From assembly GCA_001602845.1 (NCBI GenBank), contig LUZE01000124.1, positions 1 through 35,872 of the forward strand: a stretch of 35,872 nucleotides of DNA. Direction: 5' to 3'. Below, piece after piece: positions 26,684 through 34,836 of this stretch. The notes beneath the pieces were generated by a model, which was given only the letters and a program-made list of their open reading frames with translations, did no database searches and was not told the origin of the DNA. The stretch comes from Bacteroidales bacterium Bact_13 (GTDB taxonomy: Bacteria; Bacteroidota; Bacteroidia; Bacteroidales; UBA932). Position 1 is the first letter of the stretch. Each line of letters begins with the position of its first letter. A program made the translations under genes and the position numbers.

Positions 26684-27670
26684 TCAGATGGAGAGTTCGG
26701 TGAGGACGTTGATGAGTTCGGGGTCGATGGGCTTGTCGATCTTGACAGCCTTGGCGATGGGGACGTATACGATCTGGTCGTTCTTGATGCCTACCATGAT
26801 GTTGCGCTGCCCCTCCTTCAGGGCCTCAACCGCAGCGACACCCAGCCGTGACGCCAGGATCCGGTCGTAAGCCGACGGCCGGCCACCCCGCTGCAGATGC
26901 CCCAGGATCGTCACCCGTACATCGTATTCCGGATACTCCTTGCGAACACGGTCCGCATAATGCATCGCGCCACCCGTCCCATCCTTGTGACTCTCCGAAA
27001 CAATCACGATCGAACTGTTCTTGCTTTTGCGGATGCCCCGCCCGATGAACTGCGAAAGCTGGTCGATGTCCGTCTTGTCCTCCGGAATGATGGCCGCCTC
27101 GGCACCCGCCGCAATCGCACTGTTCTGCGCCAGGAAACCCGCATCACGCCCCATCACCTCCACAAAGAAGATGCGGTCGTGCGACGTGGCCGTGTCGCGG
27201 ATCTTGTCCACACAATCCACGATGGTGTTCAACGCCGTGTCATAGCCGATGGTCGAATCCGTACCGTACAGGTCGTTGTCGATGGTTCCGGGCAGGCCGA
27301 TGACCGTCACATCGTGCTCCCGGGCCAGTTCCTGCGCGCCCGAAAGCGAACCGTTGCCGCCGATGACCACCAGTGCATCGATATGATGCTTGCGCAGCGT
27401 CTCGTAGGCCTGCGTGCGGCCTTCCGGCGTACGGAACGCCTGGCTGCGCGCCGTCTTGAGAATCGTGCCGCCCCGCTGGACGGTGTTGCTCACCGATTCA
27501 CTGGTAAACTCCTTGACCTCACCACCGATGAGGCCCTCGAAGCCCCGGTAGATGCCATAGACTTTCCAACCCGCAAAGATGGCGGAACGGGTGACCGCAC
27601 GGATGGCTGCATTCATTCCCGGGGAATCACCGCCGGAAGTCAGGATGCCGATGCTCTGGATTTCTTTCAT
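26684..27670 (-). CDS. pfkA: 6-phosphofructokinase, ATP-type
   Basis: This 328-residue glycolytic enzyme phosphorylates fructose 6-phosphate. It shows [16 protein letters not shown] at the N-terminus, the catalytic loop [21 protein letters not shown] with Asp131, the fructose-6-P motif [11 protein letters not shown] and [15 protein letters not shown]. Gly128 in PGTIDND favours ATP over pyrophosphate as donor (pyrophosphate enzymes carry Lys there). The Mg-ATP loop reads GGNGSLSGA, with Asn106 in place of the Asp of E. coli GGDGS. A clean TATATTTG -7 box lies 19 nt upstream. It is convergent with the GNAT gene across the multi-hairpin element. Confidence 0.95.
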   Translation of the reverse strand: MKEIQSIGILTSGGDSPGMNAAIRAVTRSAIFAGWKVYGIYRGFEGLIGGEVKEFTSESVSNTVQRGGTILKTARSQAFRTPEGRTQAYETLRKHHIDALVVIGGNGSLSGAQELAREHDVTVIGLPGTIDNDLYGTDSTIGYDTALNTIVDCVDKIRDTATSHDRIFFVEVMGRDAGFLAQNSAIAAGAEAAIIPEDKTDIDQLSQFIGRGIRKSKNSSIVIVSESHKDGTGGAMHYADRVRKEYPEYDVRVTILGHLQRGGRPSAYDRILASRLGVAAVEALKEGQRNIMVGIKNDQIVYVPIAKAVKIDKPIDPELINVLTELSI

Positions 27671-27689
27671 CGTGTTTTCGATTTGAACA

Positions 27690-27697
27690 CAAATATA
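27690..27697 (-). promoter_or_regulatory. -7 box of pfkA
   Basis: The minus strand reads TATATTTG, an exact TAnnTTTG match, 19 nt before the ATG at 27670. A TTG at 27722-27720 (22-nt spacer) may belong to the -33 box. Confidence 0.65.
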
Positions 27698-27757
27698 GGA
27701 AAAACCCGATGATTATTTTCAATGCCGTTCAAATGTTTGTCAGACTGTATGGGCGAC

Positions 27758-27788
27758 TTGGGAGTTCAGACTTTTTGATGTATCTTCG
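27758..27788 (+). promoter_or_regulatory. Probable promoter of the GH3-esterase cluster
   Basis: TTG (27758-27760), a 20-nt spacer and TATCTTCG (27781-27788) match the Bacteroidetes promoter with one mismatch in the -7 box. It lies 21 nt before the ATG at 27810 and is divergent from the pfkA promoter. Confidence 0.5.
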
Positions 27789-27809
27789 TATCATTAAAAA
27801 CCCTGAACC

Positions 27810-30086
27810 ATGAAGCGTTTTCTCCCCGTATTACTCGTCCTGGCCCTCACCTTGCCGCTCGCATCCTGCGGACAAAAATGGCAGGCCGAAGAGGCCGACG
27901 GCTACCAGCTCATCACCCAGAAAGGCGGCCCGACGCTGGGCTACACCTCCGCCCCTATCCTGACCGTCCGCGGCCATGCATTCAAGGACCTCAACCGCAA
28001 CGGGGAACTCGACCCGTATGAGAACTGGCGCCGGCCGGCATATCAGCGTGCCGTCGACCTGGCCAGCCGGCTCTCGATCGAAGAGATTGCGGGCCTGATG
28101 CTCTATAGCGCCCACCAGGCAGTTCCGACACCTGCGATCACGGATGCCCAGAAGAAGTTCCTGGAGGACGACAACTTGCGCCACGTGCTGGTCACGACCG
28201 TCGGAAGCCCCGAGATTGCAGCCCGCTGGAACAACAATGTCCAGGCCTTCGTCGAAGGACTGGGCTGCGGCGTCCCCGCCAACAACAGCTCCGACCCCCG
28301 CAACGAGACAGCCGTGACGGCCGAATACAACGCCGGTGCAGGCGGACAGATCTCCCTCTGGCCCACGCCGCTGGGACTGGCCGCTACCTTCGACCCCGAC
28401 CTTGTCCGCCGATTCGGCGACATCGCTTCGAAAGAATACCGGGCCCTGGGTATCGCCACGGCCCTCAGCCCGCAGATCGACCTGGCTACCGAGCCGCGCT
28501 GGAACCGCTTCGTCGGAACGTTCGGGGAAGACCCGGACCTGGATACCGACATGGCCCGCGCCTATGTCGACGGCTTCCAGACCACGGCAGGCACGCGCGA
28601 CGGCTGGGGATTCGAGAGCGTCAATGCCATGGTCAAGCACTGGCCTTCCGGTGGTCCGGAAGAAGGCGGGCGCGACGCGCATTTCAACTACGGAAAATAC
28701 GCCGTGTACCCCGGAGGCAGTTTCGAGAGCCACCTCCGCGCATTCACCAAAGGCGCTTTCAAACTCGACGGCAAGACCGGCTCCGCCACGGCCGTGATGC
28801 CGTATTATACCATCTCGTATAATATCGACCCTTCCGGAAAGAACGTAGGCAACAGCTACAGCCACTATATCATCTCCGACCTGCTGCGCGACAAATACGG
28901 CTTCGACGGGGTGGTCTGCACCGACTGGGGCATCACCCACGACAACGCGTCCGTCGCGTCGTTCGACGGCAAGTGCTGGGGTACGGAAACCCTCACCATC
29001 GCACAGCGCCACTATGAGGTCATCAAGGCCGGTGTCGACCAGTTCGGCGGCAACAACGACAAGGGACCCGTGCTGGAAGCCTACAGGATGTGGTGCGAGG
29101 AATTCGGCGAGGACAGCGCCCGCGAGCGCTTCGAGCAGTCGGCTGTTCGCCTGCTGATGAACATGTTCCGCACGGGACTGTTCGAAAACCCGTATGTCAG
29201 CCCGGCCGCCGCGATGGAGACCGTAGGCAACCCGGAATTCATGCAGGCGGGTTACGATGCCCAGCTCAAGTCGGTGGTAATGGTGAAGAACCGCGACAAC
29301 GTGCTGCCGCAGATTCCCGGTCAAGCCGGGAACGACGTAAGAAAAAAGGTCTATGTGCCGAAGCGGCACTATCCGGCGTATGCCGGACGCTTCGGGCTGT
29401 GGGGCGCCCATCCCGATTATTGGGACTGGCCCATTGCCCGGGAAACCGTGGAGAAGTATTTCGACTGGGTGGACTCCCCCGCAAAGGCTGATTTCGCACT
29501 GGTCTTCATCCAGGAACCCTACAGCGGCGTCGGATACGACGTGAAAGACCGCGCTGCGGGTGGAAACGGCTACGTACCCATCTCCCTGCAATACCGTCCT
29601 TATACGGCCGAATACGCCCGGGAAACGTCTGTGGCGGGCGGCGACCCGAAAGAGCCTTCTACCAACCGAAGCTATCGCGGCAAGACCGTTACGACCGATA
29701 ACCAGGATGACCTGTCCAAGCTCATCCCCTTGAGCATCGCCTGCCACGAATCCGAGCCGCAGATTCCCGTCATCGTGGTCATCTCCGCCACGCGGCCCTT
29801 CGTCCCGGCAGAGTTCGAGCCCTATGCCGACGCCATCCTCGTGACCCTCGGCGTCCAGCACCAGGCCGTCCTCGACATCCTCAGCGGCGCCGTGGAGCCT
29901 TCCGGCCTGCTGCCCATGCAGCTGCCCGCCGACATGCGCACCGTGGAAGAGCAGTGCGAAGATACCCCGCATGACATGCGCTGCCACGTCGACGAAGACG
30001 GCCACACCTACGATTTCGCCTTCGGCATGAACTGGAGTGGCGTGATCGACGATGCCCGCACCCGCAAATACGGCAAGAAACAATAA
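27810..30086 (+). CDS. Glycoside hydrolase family 3 lipoprotein (beta-glucosidase-like)
   Basis: This 758-residue enzyme has a lipoprotein signal (MKRFLPVLLVLALTLPLASC). The GH3 N-terminal barrel spans about 60-430, including LSIEEIAGLMLY, SPQIDLATEPRWNRFVGTFGEDPDL and MVKHWPSGGPEEGGRD; the nucleophile is Asp372 in VVCTDWGITHD. The C-terminal sandwich domain begins near VVMVKNRDNVLP, and no fibronectin-III domain follows. It should release glucose or a similar sugar from non-reducing ends of beta-glucans or xylan-derived oligomers. Odd feature: codons 501-511 (QIPGQAGNDVR) are encoded by a palindromic repeat inserted in-frame between the sandwich-domain strand VMVKNRDNVLP and KKVYVPKR. A second GH3 gene follows after 12 nt. 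Confidence 0.93.
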   Translation: MKRFLPVLLVLALTLPLASCGQKWQAEEADGYQLITQKGGPTLGYTSAPILTVRGHAFKDLNRNGELDPYENWRRPAYQRAVDLASRLSIEEIAGLMLYSAHQAVPTPAITDAQKKFLEDDNLRHVLVTTVGSPEIAARWNNNVQAFVEGLGCGVPANNSSDPRNETAVTAEYNAGAGGQISLWPTPLGLAATFDPDLVRRFGDIASKEYRALGIATALSPQIDLATEPRWNRFVGTFGEDPDLDTDMARAYVDGFQTTAGTRDGWGFESVNAMVKHWPSGGPEEGGRDAHFNYGKYAVYPGGSFESHLRAFTKGAFKLDGKTGSATAVMPYYTISYNIDPSGKNVGNSYSHYIISDLLRDKYGFDGVVCTDWGITHDNASVASFDGKCWGTETLTIAQRHYEVIKAGVDQFGGNNDKGPVLEAYRMWCEEFGEDSARERFEQSAVRLLMNMFRTGLFENPYVSPAAAMETVGNPEFMQAGYDAQLKSVVMVKNRDNVLPQIPGQAGNDVRKKVYVPKRHYPAYAGRFGLWGAHPDYWDWPIARETVEKYFDWVDSPAKADFALVFIQEPYSGVGYDVKDRAAGGNGYVPISLQYRPYTAEYARETSVAGGDPKEPSTNRSYRGKTVTTDNQDDLSKLIPLSIACHESEPQIPVIVVISATRPFVPAEFEPYADAILVTLGVQHQAVLDILSGAVEPSGLLPMQLPADMRTVEEQCEDTPHDMRCHVDEDGHTYDFAFGMNWSGVIDDARTRKYGKKQ
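29311..29337 (+). repeat. Palindromic repeat inside the GH3 coding sequence
   Basis: TTCCCGG-TCAAG-CCGGGAA (29314-29332) with the flanks AGA and CGACG matches the intergenic copy at 8196-8222 at 25 of 27 positions. It is read in-frame as IPGQAGNDV within the GH3 protein and causes no stop or frameshift. Confidence 0.85.
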
Positions 30087-30098
30087 TATCAACCATAC

Positions 30099-32354
30099 AT
30101 GAAACGAATCCTATTCCCCCTCCTGCTCGCAGGCCTGCTGGCCATCGGCTGCACCAAGCCCGTCGCCCCGCAGGAAAAGCTCACGGCGCATGACGCCGAG
30201 ATCAATGCGATCATCGCCCAGATGACCCTCGAAGAAAAGGTCGAAATGCTGCACAGCAAGACCAACATGTCTTCGGCCGGCGTGGAACGCCTCGGCATCG
30301 CCGACATCAACTACGCCGACGGCCCGTTCGGCATCCGCGAGGAAGGCCAGCCCAACGGATTCATGAGCGCCGGATGGACCCTAGACTCCGCCACCTATTT
30401 CCCCACCGGAAGCGCCCTGGCAGCCACCTGGAGCGAAGACCTCGCCTACCAGTATGGCACCGGCATGGGCAAGGAAGCACGGCTCCGCGGCAAGGATGTG
30501 ATCCTCGGCCCCGCCGTAAATATCCAGCGCCTGCCCGTGGGCGGCCGTACCTATGAGTACCTGAGCGAGGACCCGATCCTCTCGGCAGCCCTCGCACTCT
30601 ATTACACCAAGGGCGTGCAGGACGAAGGCACCGCCGTGTGCATCAAGCACTTCGCCGTGAACAACCAGGAGACCAGCCGCGGCAGCGTGGACGTGAAGAT
30701 CGACGAGCGCACGCTCCGCGAAATCTATCTCAAACCGTTCGAGCGCGCCATCATCGAAGGCGGTGCCATGAGCGTGATGCCGGCCTACAATAAGGTCAAC
30801 GGCGACTACTGCTCTGAAAACGAGCACCTGCTCAACGAGATCCTGCGCGGCGAATGGGGCTTCAAAGGCATGACCGTCTCCGACTGGGGCGGCACGCACA
30901 GCACCATGGGCGCCATGCTCCACGGCCTCAACGTACAGATGACCGGCTCCAACTACCTCGGCCAGCCCGTCATTGACTCGATCGCCACCGGCGCGCTGAC
31001 CGAAGACCTCGTGGACGAGAAAGTCCGCCAGATCCTGCGCGTCCGCTTCGCCGTCGAAGCCGTCCCTTCCGATGTAGCCAATACGAAGATGACCTCGCAG
31101 CCCGAAAGCCAGCAGATCGCCCGCCGCGTAGCAGAAAAGTCCATCGTCCTGCTCAAGAACGAAGGCATCCTGCCTGTCAAGCAGGAGGTCAAAAAGATTG
31201 CCGTCATCGGTCAGAACGCCGTACTCAAGACCCAGAGCGGCGGCATGGGCGCCGGTGTCAAGGCCCTCTACGAGATTACCCCGCTGGAAGGCATCCAGGC
31301 CCGTGCGGGCGAGAACATCGAGGTGACCTATGCACCGGGGTACAAGAACTTCCCGGGCCGTCGCTGGGGCCCCGCCCCGGCCGAACCCAACCCGCTGGAA
31401 GCAGCTGCCATCGACGAACCCGCCGATCCGGCGCTGCTGGCTGAAGCCGTCGCGCTCGCCAAGGAAGCCGATCTCGTGATCTTCTTCGGCGGCACGAACA
31501 AGAGCATCGAAACCGAAGGTTCCGACCGCAAGACCATCAAGCTCCCCTGCGGACAGGAAGAACTGGTGCAGGCGCTTTACGAAGCCAATCCGAACCTGGC
31601 CACGGTGCTGATCTCGGGTGGCCCGACCGACCTGCAGGTGCTCGAGCCCAATTCCCCCGCCATCGTACAGGGCTGGTGGAACGGCACAGAGGGCGGCACG
31701 GCACTGGCGGAAGTCCTCTTCGGCGACATCGCTCCTTCCGGCAAGCTGCCCTTCACCTTCCCGCGGGCACTGGAAGACTCTCCTGCCTATGCACTGGGCA
31801 ACTTCCCCGGCAACAGCGCGGGCGGCGACCTCTTTACGCTGATGTTCCGCCCCGACGTCCTGAAGATGACCCCGGCTGAGCGCCAGGCGCTGATCGACGC
31901 ACTGCCGAAGCCCGTCTCGGAATACACCGAGCGCTTCTACGTGGGCTACCGCTGGTTCGATACGAAGGGCGTCCAGCCGATGTACGCCTTCGGACACGGC
32001 CTCTCCTACGTTGGCTTTGCCTATCAGAACATGAAGGCCTCCGTCTCCGGCGGCAAGGTGAAAGTCACCTTCCAGCTCAAGAATGAGGGCGGAATGGAAG
32101 CCGACGAAGTGGTCCAGCTCTACGTCCACCGCGAGGAATCGAAGGTGGAATGGCCGGAGAAGGAGCTCAAGGCCTTCAAGCGCGTCAGCCTCAAGGCCGG
32201 CGAGTCCACAAAGGTCACCCTTGAAATCCCGATGGACGATCTCCGCTACTGGAACGAGGCGACGGGAGCCTGGGACCTCGAACACGGCAAACTAAGGCTC
32301 CAGCTCGGCGCCGCTTCCGACGATATCCGCCTGACGGCTGAAGTAACCATCTAA
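30099..32354 (+). CDS. Glycoside hydrolase family 3 lipoprotein with FnIII-like C-terminus
   Basis: This 751-residue enzyme has a lipoprotein signal (MKRILFPLLLAGLLAIGC). The GH3 N-terminal barrel includes QMTLEEKVEMLHS, ADGPFGIREEG, GPAVNIQRLPVGGRTYEYLSEDP split by a short loop, and CIKHFAVNNQE; the nucleophile is Asp262 in MTVSDWGGTHS. The C-terminal sandwich domain carries SIVLLKNEGILPV and LIFFGGTNKSIETEGSDR with the probable acid/base Glu region. The fibronectin-III-like domain runs from about 650 (VKVTFQLKNEGGMEADEVVQLYV) to the end. It fits beta-glucosidase or beta-xylosidase-type enzymes; the exact sugar cannot be read. It lies 12 nt after the first GH3 gene and is probably in one operon with it and the esterase. 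Confidence 0.95.
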   Translation: MKRILFPLLLAGLLAIGCTKPVAPQEKLTAHDAEINAIIAQMTLEEKVEMLHSKTNMSSAGVERLGIADINYADGPFGIREEGQPNGFMSAGWTLDSATYFPTGSALAATWSEDLAYQYGTGMGKEARLRGKDVILGPAVNIQRLPVGGRTYEYLSEDPILSAALALYYTKGVQDEGTAVCIKHFAVNNQETSRGSVDVKIDERTLREIYLKPFERAIIEGGAMSVMPAYNKVNGDYCSENEHLLNEILRGEWGFKGMTVSDWGGTHSTMGAMLHGLNVQMTGSNYLGQPVIDSIATGALTEDLVDEKVRQILRVRFAVEAVPSDVANTKMTSQPESQQIARRVAEKSIVLLKNEGILPVKQEVKKIAVIGQNAVLKTQSGGMGAGVKALYEITPLEGIQARAGENIEVTYAPGYKNFPGRRWGPAPAEPNPLEAAAIDEPADPALLAEAVALAKEADLVIFFGGTNKSIETEGSDRKTIKLPCGQEELVQALYEANPNLATVLISGGPTDLQVLEPNSPAIVQGWWNGTEGGTALAEVLFGDIAPSGKLPFTFPRALEDSPAYALGNFPGNSAGGDLFTLMFRPDVLKMTPAERQALIDALPKPVSEYTERFYVGYRWFDTKGVQPMYAFGHGLSYVGFAYQNMKASVSGGKVKVTFQLKNEGGMEADEVVQLYVHREESKVEWPEKELKAFKRVSLKAGESTKVTLEIPMDDLRYWNEATGAWDLEHGKLRLQLGAASDDIRLTAEVTI

Positions 32355-32365
32355 TGTTGAACGTC

Positions 32366-32455
32366 ATGAAACGATTCCTTCTTCTGGCGGCCCGGCTGGG
32401 CTGCGCCCTTCCGCTATCGGCACAATGGTTCCGGCAGCCCACCCTTTTTCGTTAA
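32366..32455 (+). pseudogene. Orphan signal-peptide micro-ORF, probably a truncated gene remnant
   Basis: An open frame of 29 codons consists of a complete signal peptide (MKRFLLLAARLGCALPLSA, then Q) followed by only nine residues (WFRQPTLFR) and a stop. The tripartite layout matches the secreted enzymes around it. It sits 11 nt after the second GH3 gene, where another cluster gene would be expected, so a deletion that removed nearly the whole coding part is the simplest reading. A short translated leader peptide is an alternative. Confidence 0.5.
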
Positions 32456-32476
32456 TCATTTAACAATAAATATTTT

Positions 32477-33649
32477 ATGAAAAAACTGATCACCCTTTTC
32501 GCAACCTGCCTGCTCGCCGTCAGCGCGCTGCACGCACAGGAACTGACCAACTTCGCCTTCGGCGGACGTCCCATCATCTCGCCCGAGCTCACGCAGGACA
32601 GCGTGACCTTCCGGCTGAAAGCAGACTATGCCACCATCGTGAAACTCAGCGGCTCGTGGATGGAGAATCCCTGGACGGGAACCATCGACATGCGTCGCGG
32701 CGAGAACAACGTCTGGGCAGTGACCATTCCGCTTCCCTCCCCGGAAATCTACACGTATTACTTCCTGGTCGACGGCGTAGCGGTCAACGACCCGCAGAAC
32801 GTGCTCGTCCAGCGTGACGGCACGCGCTACCTGCCGATGCTGCTGGTGCCCGGCGAACGCACGGAGAACTACAGCGAGGCAAAACAGCACGGCACGGTGA
32901 GCCATCCCTGGTACCACAGCAACATCCTGGGCATGGACCGTCGCCTGACCGTCTACACGCCGTACGGCTACGAGAACAATCCCAAGAAGAAATACCCGGT
33001 GCTTTACCTGCTGCACGGCGCGGGTGGCGACGAGGAAGCCTGGATCTCGATGGGCCGCACCGCCCAGATCCTCGACAACCTGATCGAGAAGGGCCTGGCA
33101 GAGCCGATGATCGTGGTCATGCCGAACGGCAACGCCAACCAGGCTGCAGCCCGCACCCTCAACATCCCGGAGAAGCCCATGGCCAACCGCTGGGACCGCG
33201 AAGCCTTCGAGAAGATGAGCGAAGCCGAGCGTGACCTCATCATGAACGGCTATGTGAGGAGCCTCTGCACGGAGATCGTTCCGTTCATCGAGAAGAACTT
33301 CCGTGCGATTCCGAAGCCCGCATCGCGTGCGATCGCCGGCCTGTCGATGGGCGGCGGCCACACCATCTCCGCTTCGATCCTCTATCCGGAACTGTTCGAC
33401 TACATCTGCCCGCTTTCCGCAGCAGGCAGCGCTACGCCGGAGCAGATCGCCGCTTTGAAGAAGGCAGGCGTGAAGCTCTACTTCCTGGCATGCGGCAACA
33501 CCGACTTCCTGTTCCAGGGTGCTGAAGAGATGCATGCGAAACTTACGGAACAGGGCCTCGACCACGTGTACTACGTCTCTGACGGCGGCCACGTCTGGTC
33601 CAACTGGCGCCTGTACCTGAACACGTTCGCACAGCTGTTGTTCAAATAA
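32477..33649 (+). CDS. Secreted alpha/beta-hydrolase esterase with N-terminal E-set domain (CE1-like)
   Basis: This 390-residue enzyme has a signal peptide (MKKLITLFATCLLAVSALHAQ), an immunoglobulin-like E-set/CBM48-type domain (about 25-125, VTFRLKADYATIVKLSGSWM and YTYYFLVDGVAVND) and an esterase-D type alpha/beta-hydrolase domain (about 145-390). The catalytic triad is likely Ser290 in AGLSMGGGH, Asp343 in CGNTDFLF and His372 in SDGGHVWSNW; the oxyanion region is YLLHGAGGDEEAW. Relatives include feruloyl and acetyl-xylan esterases, which suits a cluster with two GH3 enzymes acting on decorated hemicellulose. A terminator-like hairpin follows. Confidence 0.92.
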   Translation: MKKLITLFATCLLAVSALHAQELTNFAFGGRPIISPELTQDSVTFRLKADYATIVKLSGSWMENPWTGTIDMRRGENNVWAVTIPLPSPEIYTYYFLVDGVAVNDPQNVLVQRDGTRYLPMLLVPGERTENYSEAKQHGTVSHPWYHSNILGMDRRLTVYTPYGYENNPKKKYPVLYLLHGAGGDEEAWISMGRTAQILDNLIEKGLAEPMIVVMPNGNANQAAARTLNIPEKPMANRWDREAFEKMSEAERDLIMNGYVRSLCTEIVPFIEKNFRAIPKPASRAIAGLSMGGGHTISASILYPELFDYICPLSAAGSATPEQIAALKKAGVKLYFLACGNTDFLFQGAEEMHAKLTEQGLDHVYYVSDGGHVWSNWRLYLNTFAQLLFK

Positions 33650-33667
33650 AAGGCTGACGCCTCCATG

Positions 33668-33699
33668 GGGCGCCGCGTCGGGGGATGCTGCGCCCTTTA
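33668..33699 (+). terminator. Probable terminator between convergent esterase and RyR genes
   Basis: GGGCGCCGC (33668-33676) pairs with GCTGCGCCC (33687-33695) with one mismatch, followed by TTTATT. It starts 19 nt after the esterase stop and touches the stop codon of the convergent RyR gene. Confidence 0.5.
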
Positions 33700-34836
33700 T
33701 TGTGCCCGGACCTTATCGAGGATCTGGGGGATGGCGAGCATCAGGAAACTGTCGTATTTCAGGCTGTCGGGATCGACACGGCAGAGATCGCGGTAGGAAC
33801 AGATGTCGATGTGGGCCGGATGGGCGGATGCGTTTTTCAGCTGCTTGCTGAAAGCCGCCCGCTTCTTACCGAACAGGCTTTCATATTCCGTGCGTTCCTG
33901 CAGGCTCAACGGCTTGAAACCCATAATGAGTTTTTCGGCCACCCAGCGGCAGTGTTCACTCAGCGAAAGTGCGGCGTTGTTCTTCTCCCAAATCGAATTC
34001 CTTTCCTTGTCGGTCATCTTTCTGTTGCCGGGATACAACTGGCTGATAGTGCGATCCCGGGATTCGAAACAGTCGGTACAGAAGACATTCGAAAGGCCAT
34101 TCTTGACGACTGTAAGATCCTTCCATTTCGGAGTGACCAGTTGCAGTTCATTCTTGTCCTCCAATACTTTGTACCGGAAAGTATCCAGCGCCCGGCTATA
34201 CCTTCCGGGAGAGTGGACATCTTCGTACGGGAGATTGTCAATCACGGCGCCCAGGCAGTAAACCCTGCTGGCGAAGACCGCCTTCCGGGTATCGATGGAG
34301 AAAATCTCGTCGGAAGAACCGGATTCGACAAAAGCCTGGACCTCTTCTTCCGTTATCTCGACAGTTTCGGTTCCCACGGGCAGTTCCCTGACGATCTCAA
34401 ACTCGATGTCGAGATAGGAATCCGCATTCTCTACCTTGCCGAAAACGGTGTATTTGGCGATCTTCAGCAGATTGCCCAGATATTCCTCCTTCTCCAGTTC
34501 TTCCAGAATCTCAGCAGCTTCCTTCTGCGTAACCAGCGTGATGACCGTCCTGTTCCTGCACACCAGGCGGTCCAGCAGGTCATATTCTTCAAAATTGAGA
34601 TAATGGGCCGACAAGGCCAGCTGGCGAACGACGGCCAGCAGCAGCGGACTGTCGCCCCGCACGACGGCGTGCAAATGGCCGCCGGAACCCGGGACAAATG
34701 ATACATCCTTCAACCTGTCAAGCACATAAGCCCGCGCGATATACCAATTAATGACAATCTCTTCCGGGAAAGGCTCATCCGTGCATTGCCGTTTCAGGTA
34801 CTCAAAGGGGCGCTCGCGTAGGATTTCCTTTTTCAT
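33697..34836 (-). CDS. RyR-domain protein coupled to a mechanosensitive channel
   Basis: This 379-residue cytoplasmic protein has an N-terminal Rossmann-like segment beginning near 50 (GSGGHLHAVVRGDSPLLLAV, then LSAHYLNF and NRTVITLVTQ), which resembles nucleotide-binding domains of TrkA-N/Castor-type channel regulators. A middle region (about 110-270) has no clear family. The C-terminal RyR domain (about 285-355) carries the marker RW in LSEHCRWVAEKLIMGFKPLS. Bacterial RyR domains are predicted ligand sensors, perhaps for nucleotides; none of this is proven here. The ATG at 34836 overlaps the channel stop codon (ATGA) and has a perfect AGGAGG at 7 nt, so the two are made together. An upstream in-frame start lies inside the channel gene and was not used. 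Confidence 0.75.
   Translation of the reverse strand: MKKEILRERPFEYLKRQCTDEPFPEEIVINWYIARAYVLDRLKDVSFVPGSGGHLHAVVRGDSPLLLAVVRQLALSAHYLNFEEYDLLDRLVCRNRTVITLVTQKEAAEILEELEKEEYLGNLLKIAKYTVFGKVENADSYLDIEFEIVRELPVGTETVEITEEEVQAFVESGSSDEIFSIDTRKAVFASRVYCLGAVIDNLPYEDVHSPGRYSRALDTFRYKVLEDKNELQLVTPKWKDLTVVKNGLSNVFCTDCFESRDRTISQLYPGNRKMTDKERNSIWEKNNAALSLSEHCRWVAEKLIMGFKPLSLQERTEYESLFGKKRAAFSKQLKNASAHPAHIDICSYRDLCRVDPDSLKYDSFLMLAIPQILDKVRAQ

Noticed and set aside
26430-26870. Open frame reading through the multi-hairpin element (starting MPGLTGHL)
   Set aside because: The frame is a translation of the palindromic repeats and then runs antisense into pfkA; no ribosome site or domain.
27831-32285. Very long open frames on the minus strand opposite both GH3 genes (over 600 codons each)
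   Set aside because: They mirror the codon bias of the GC-rich GH3 genes on the plus strand, have no domain motifs, signal peptides or promoters, and the plus-strand proteins have clear GH3 signatures.
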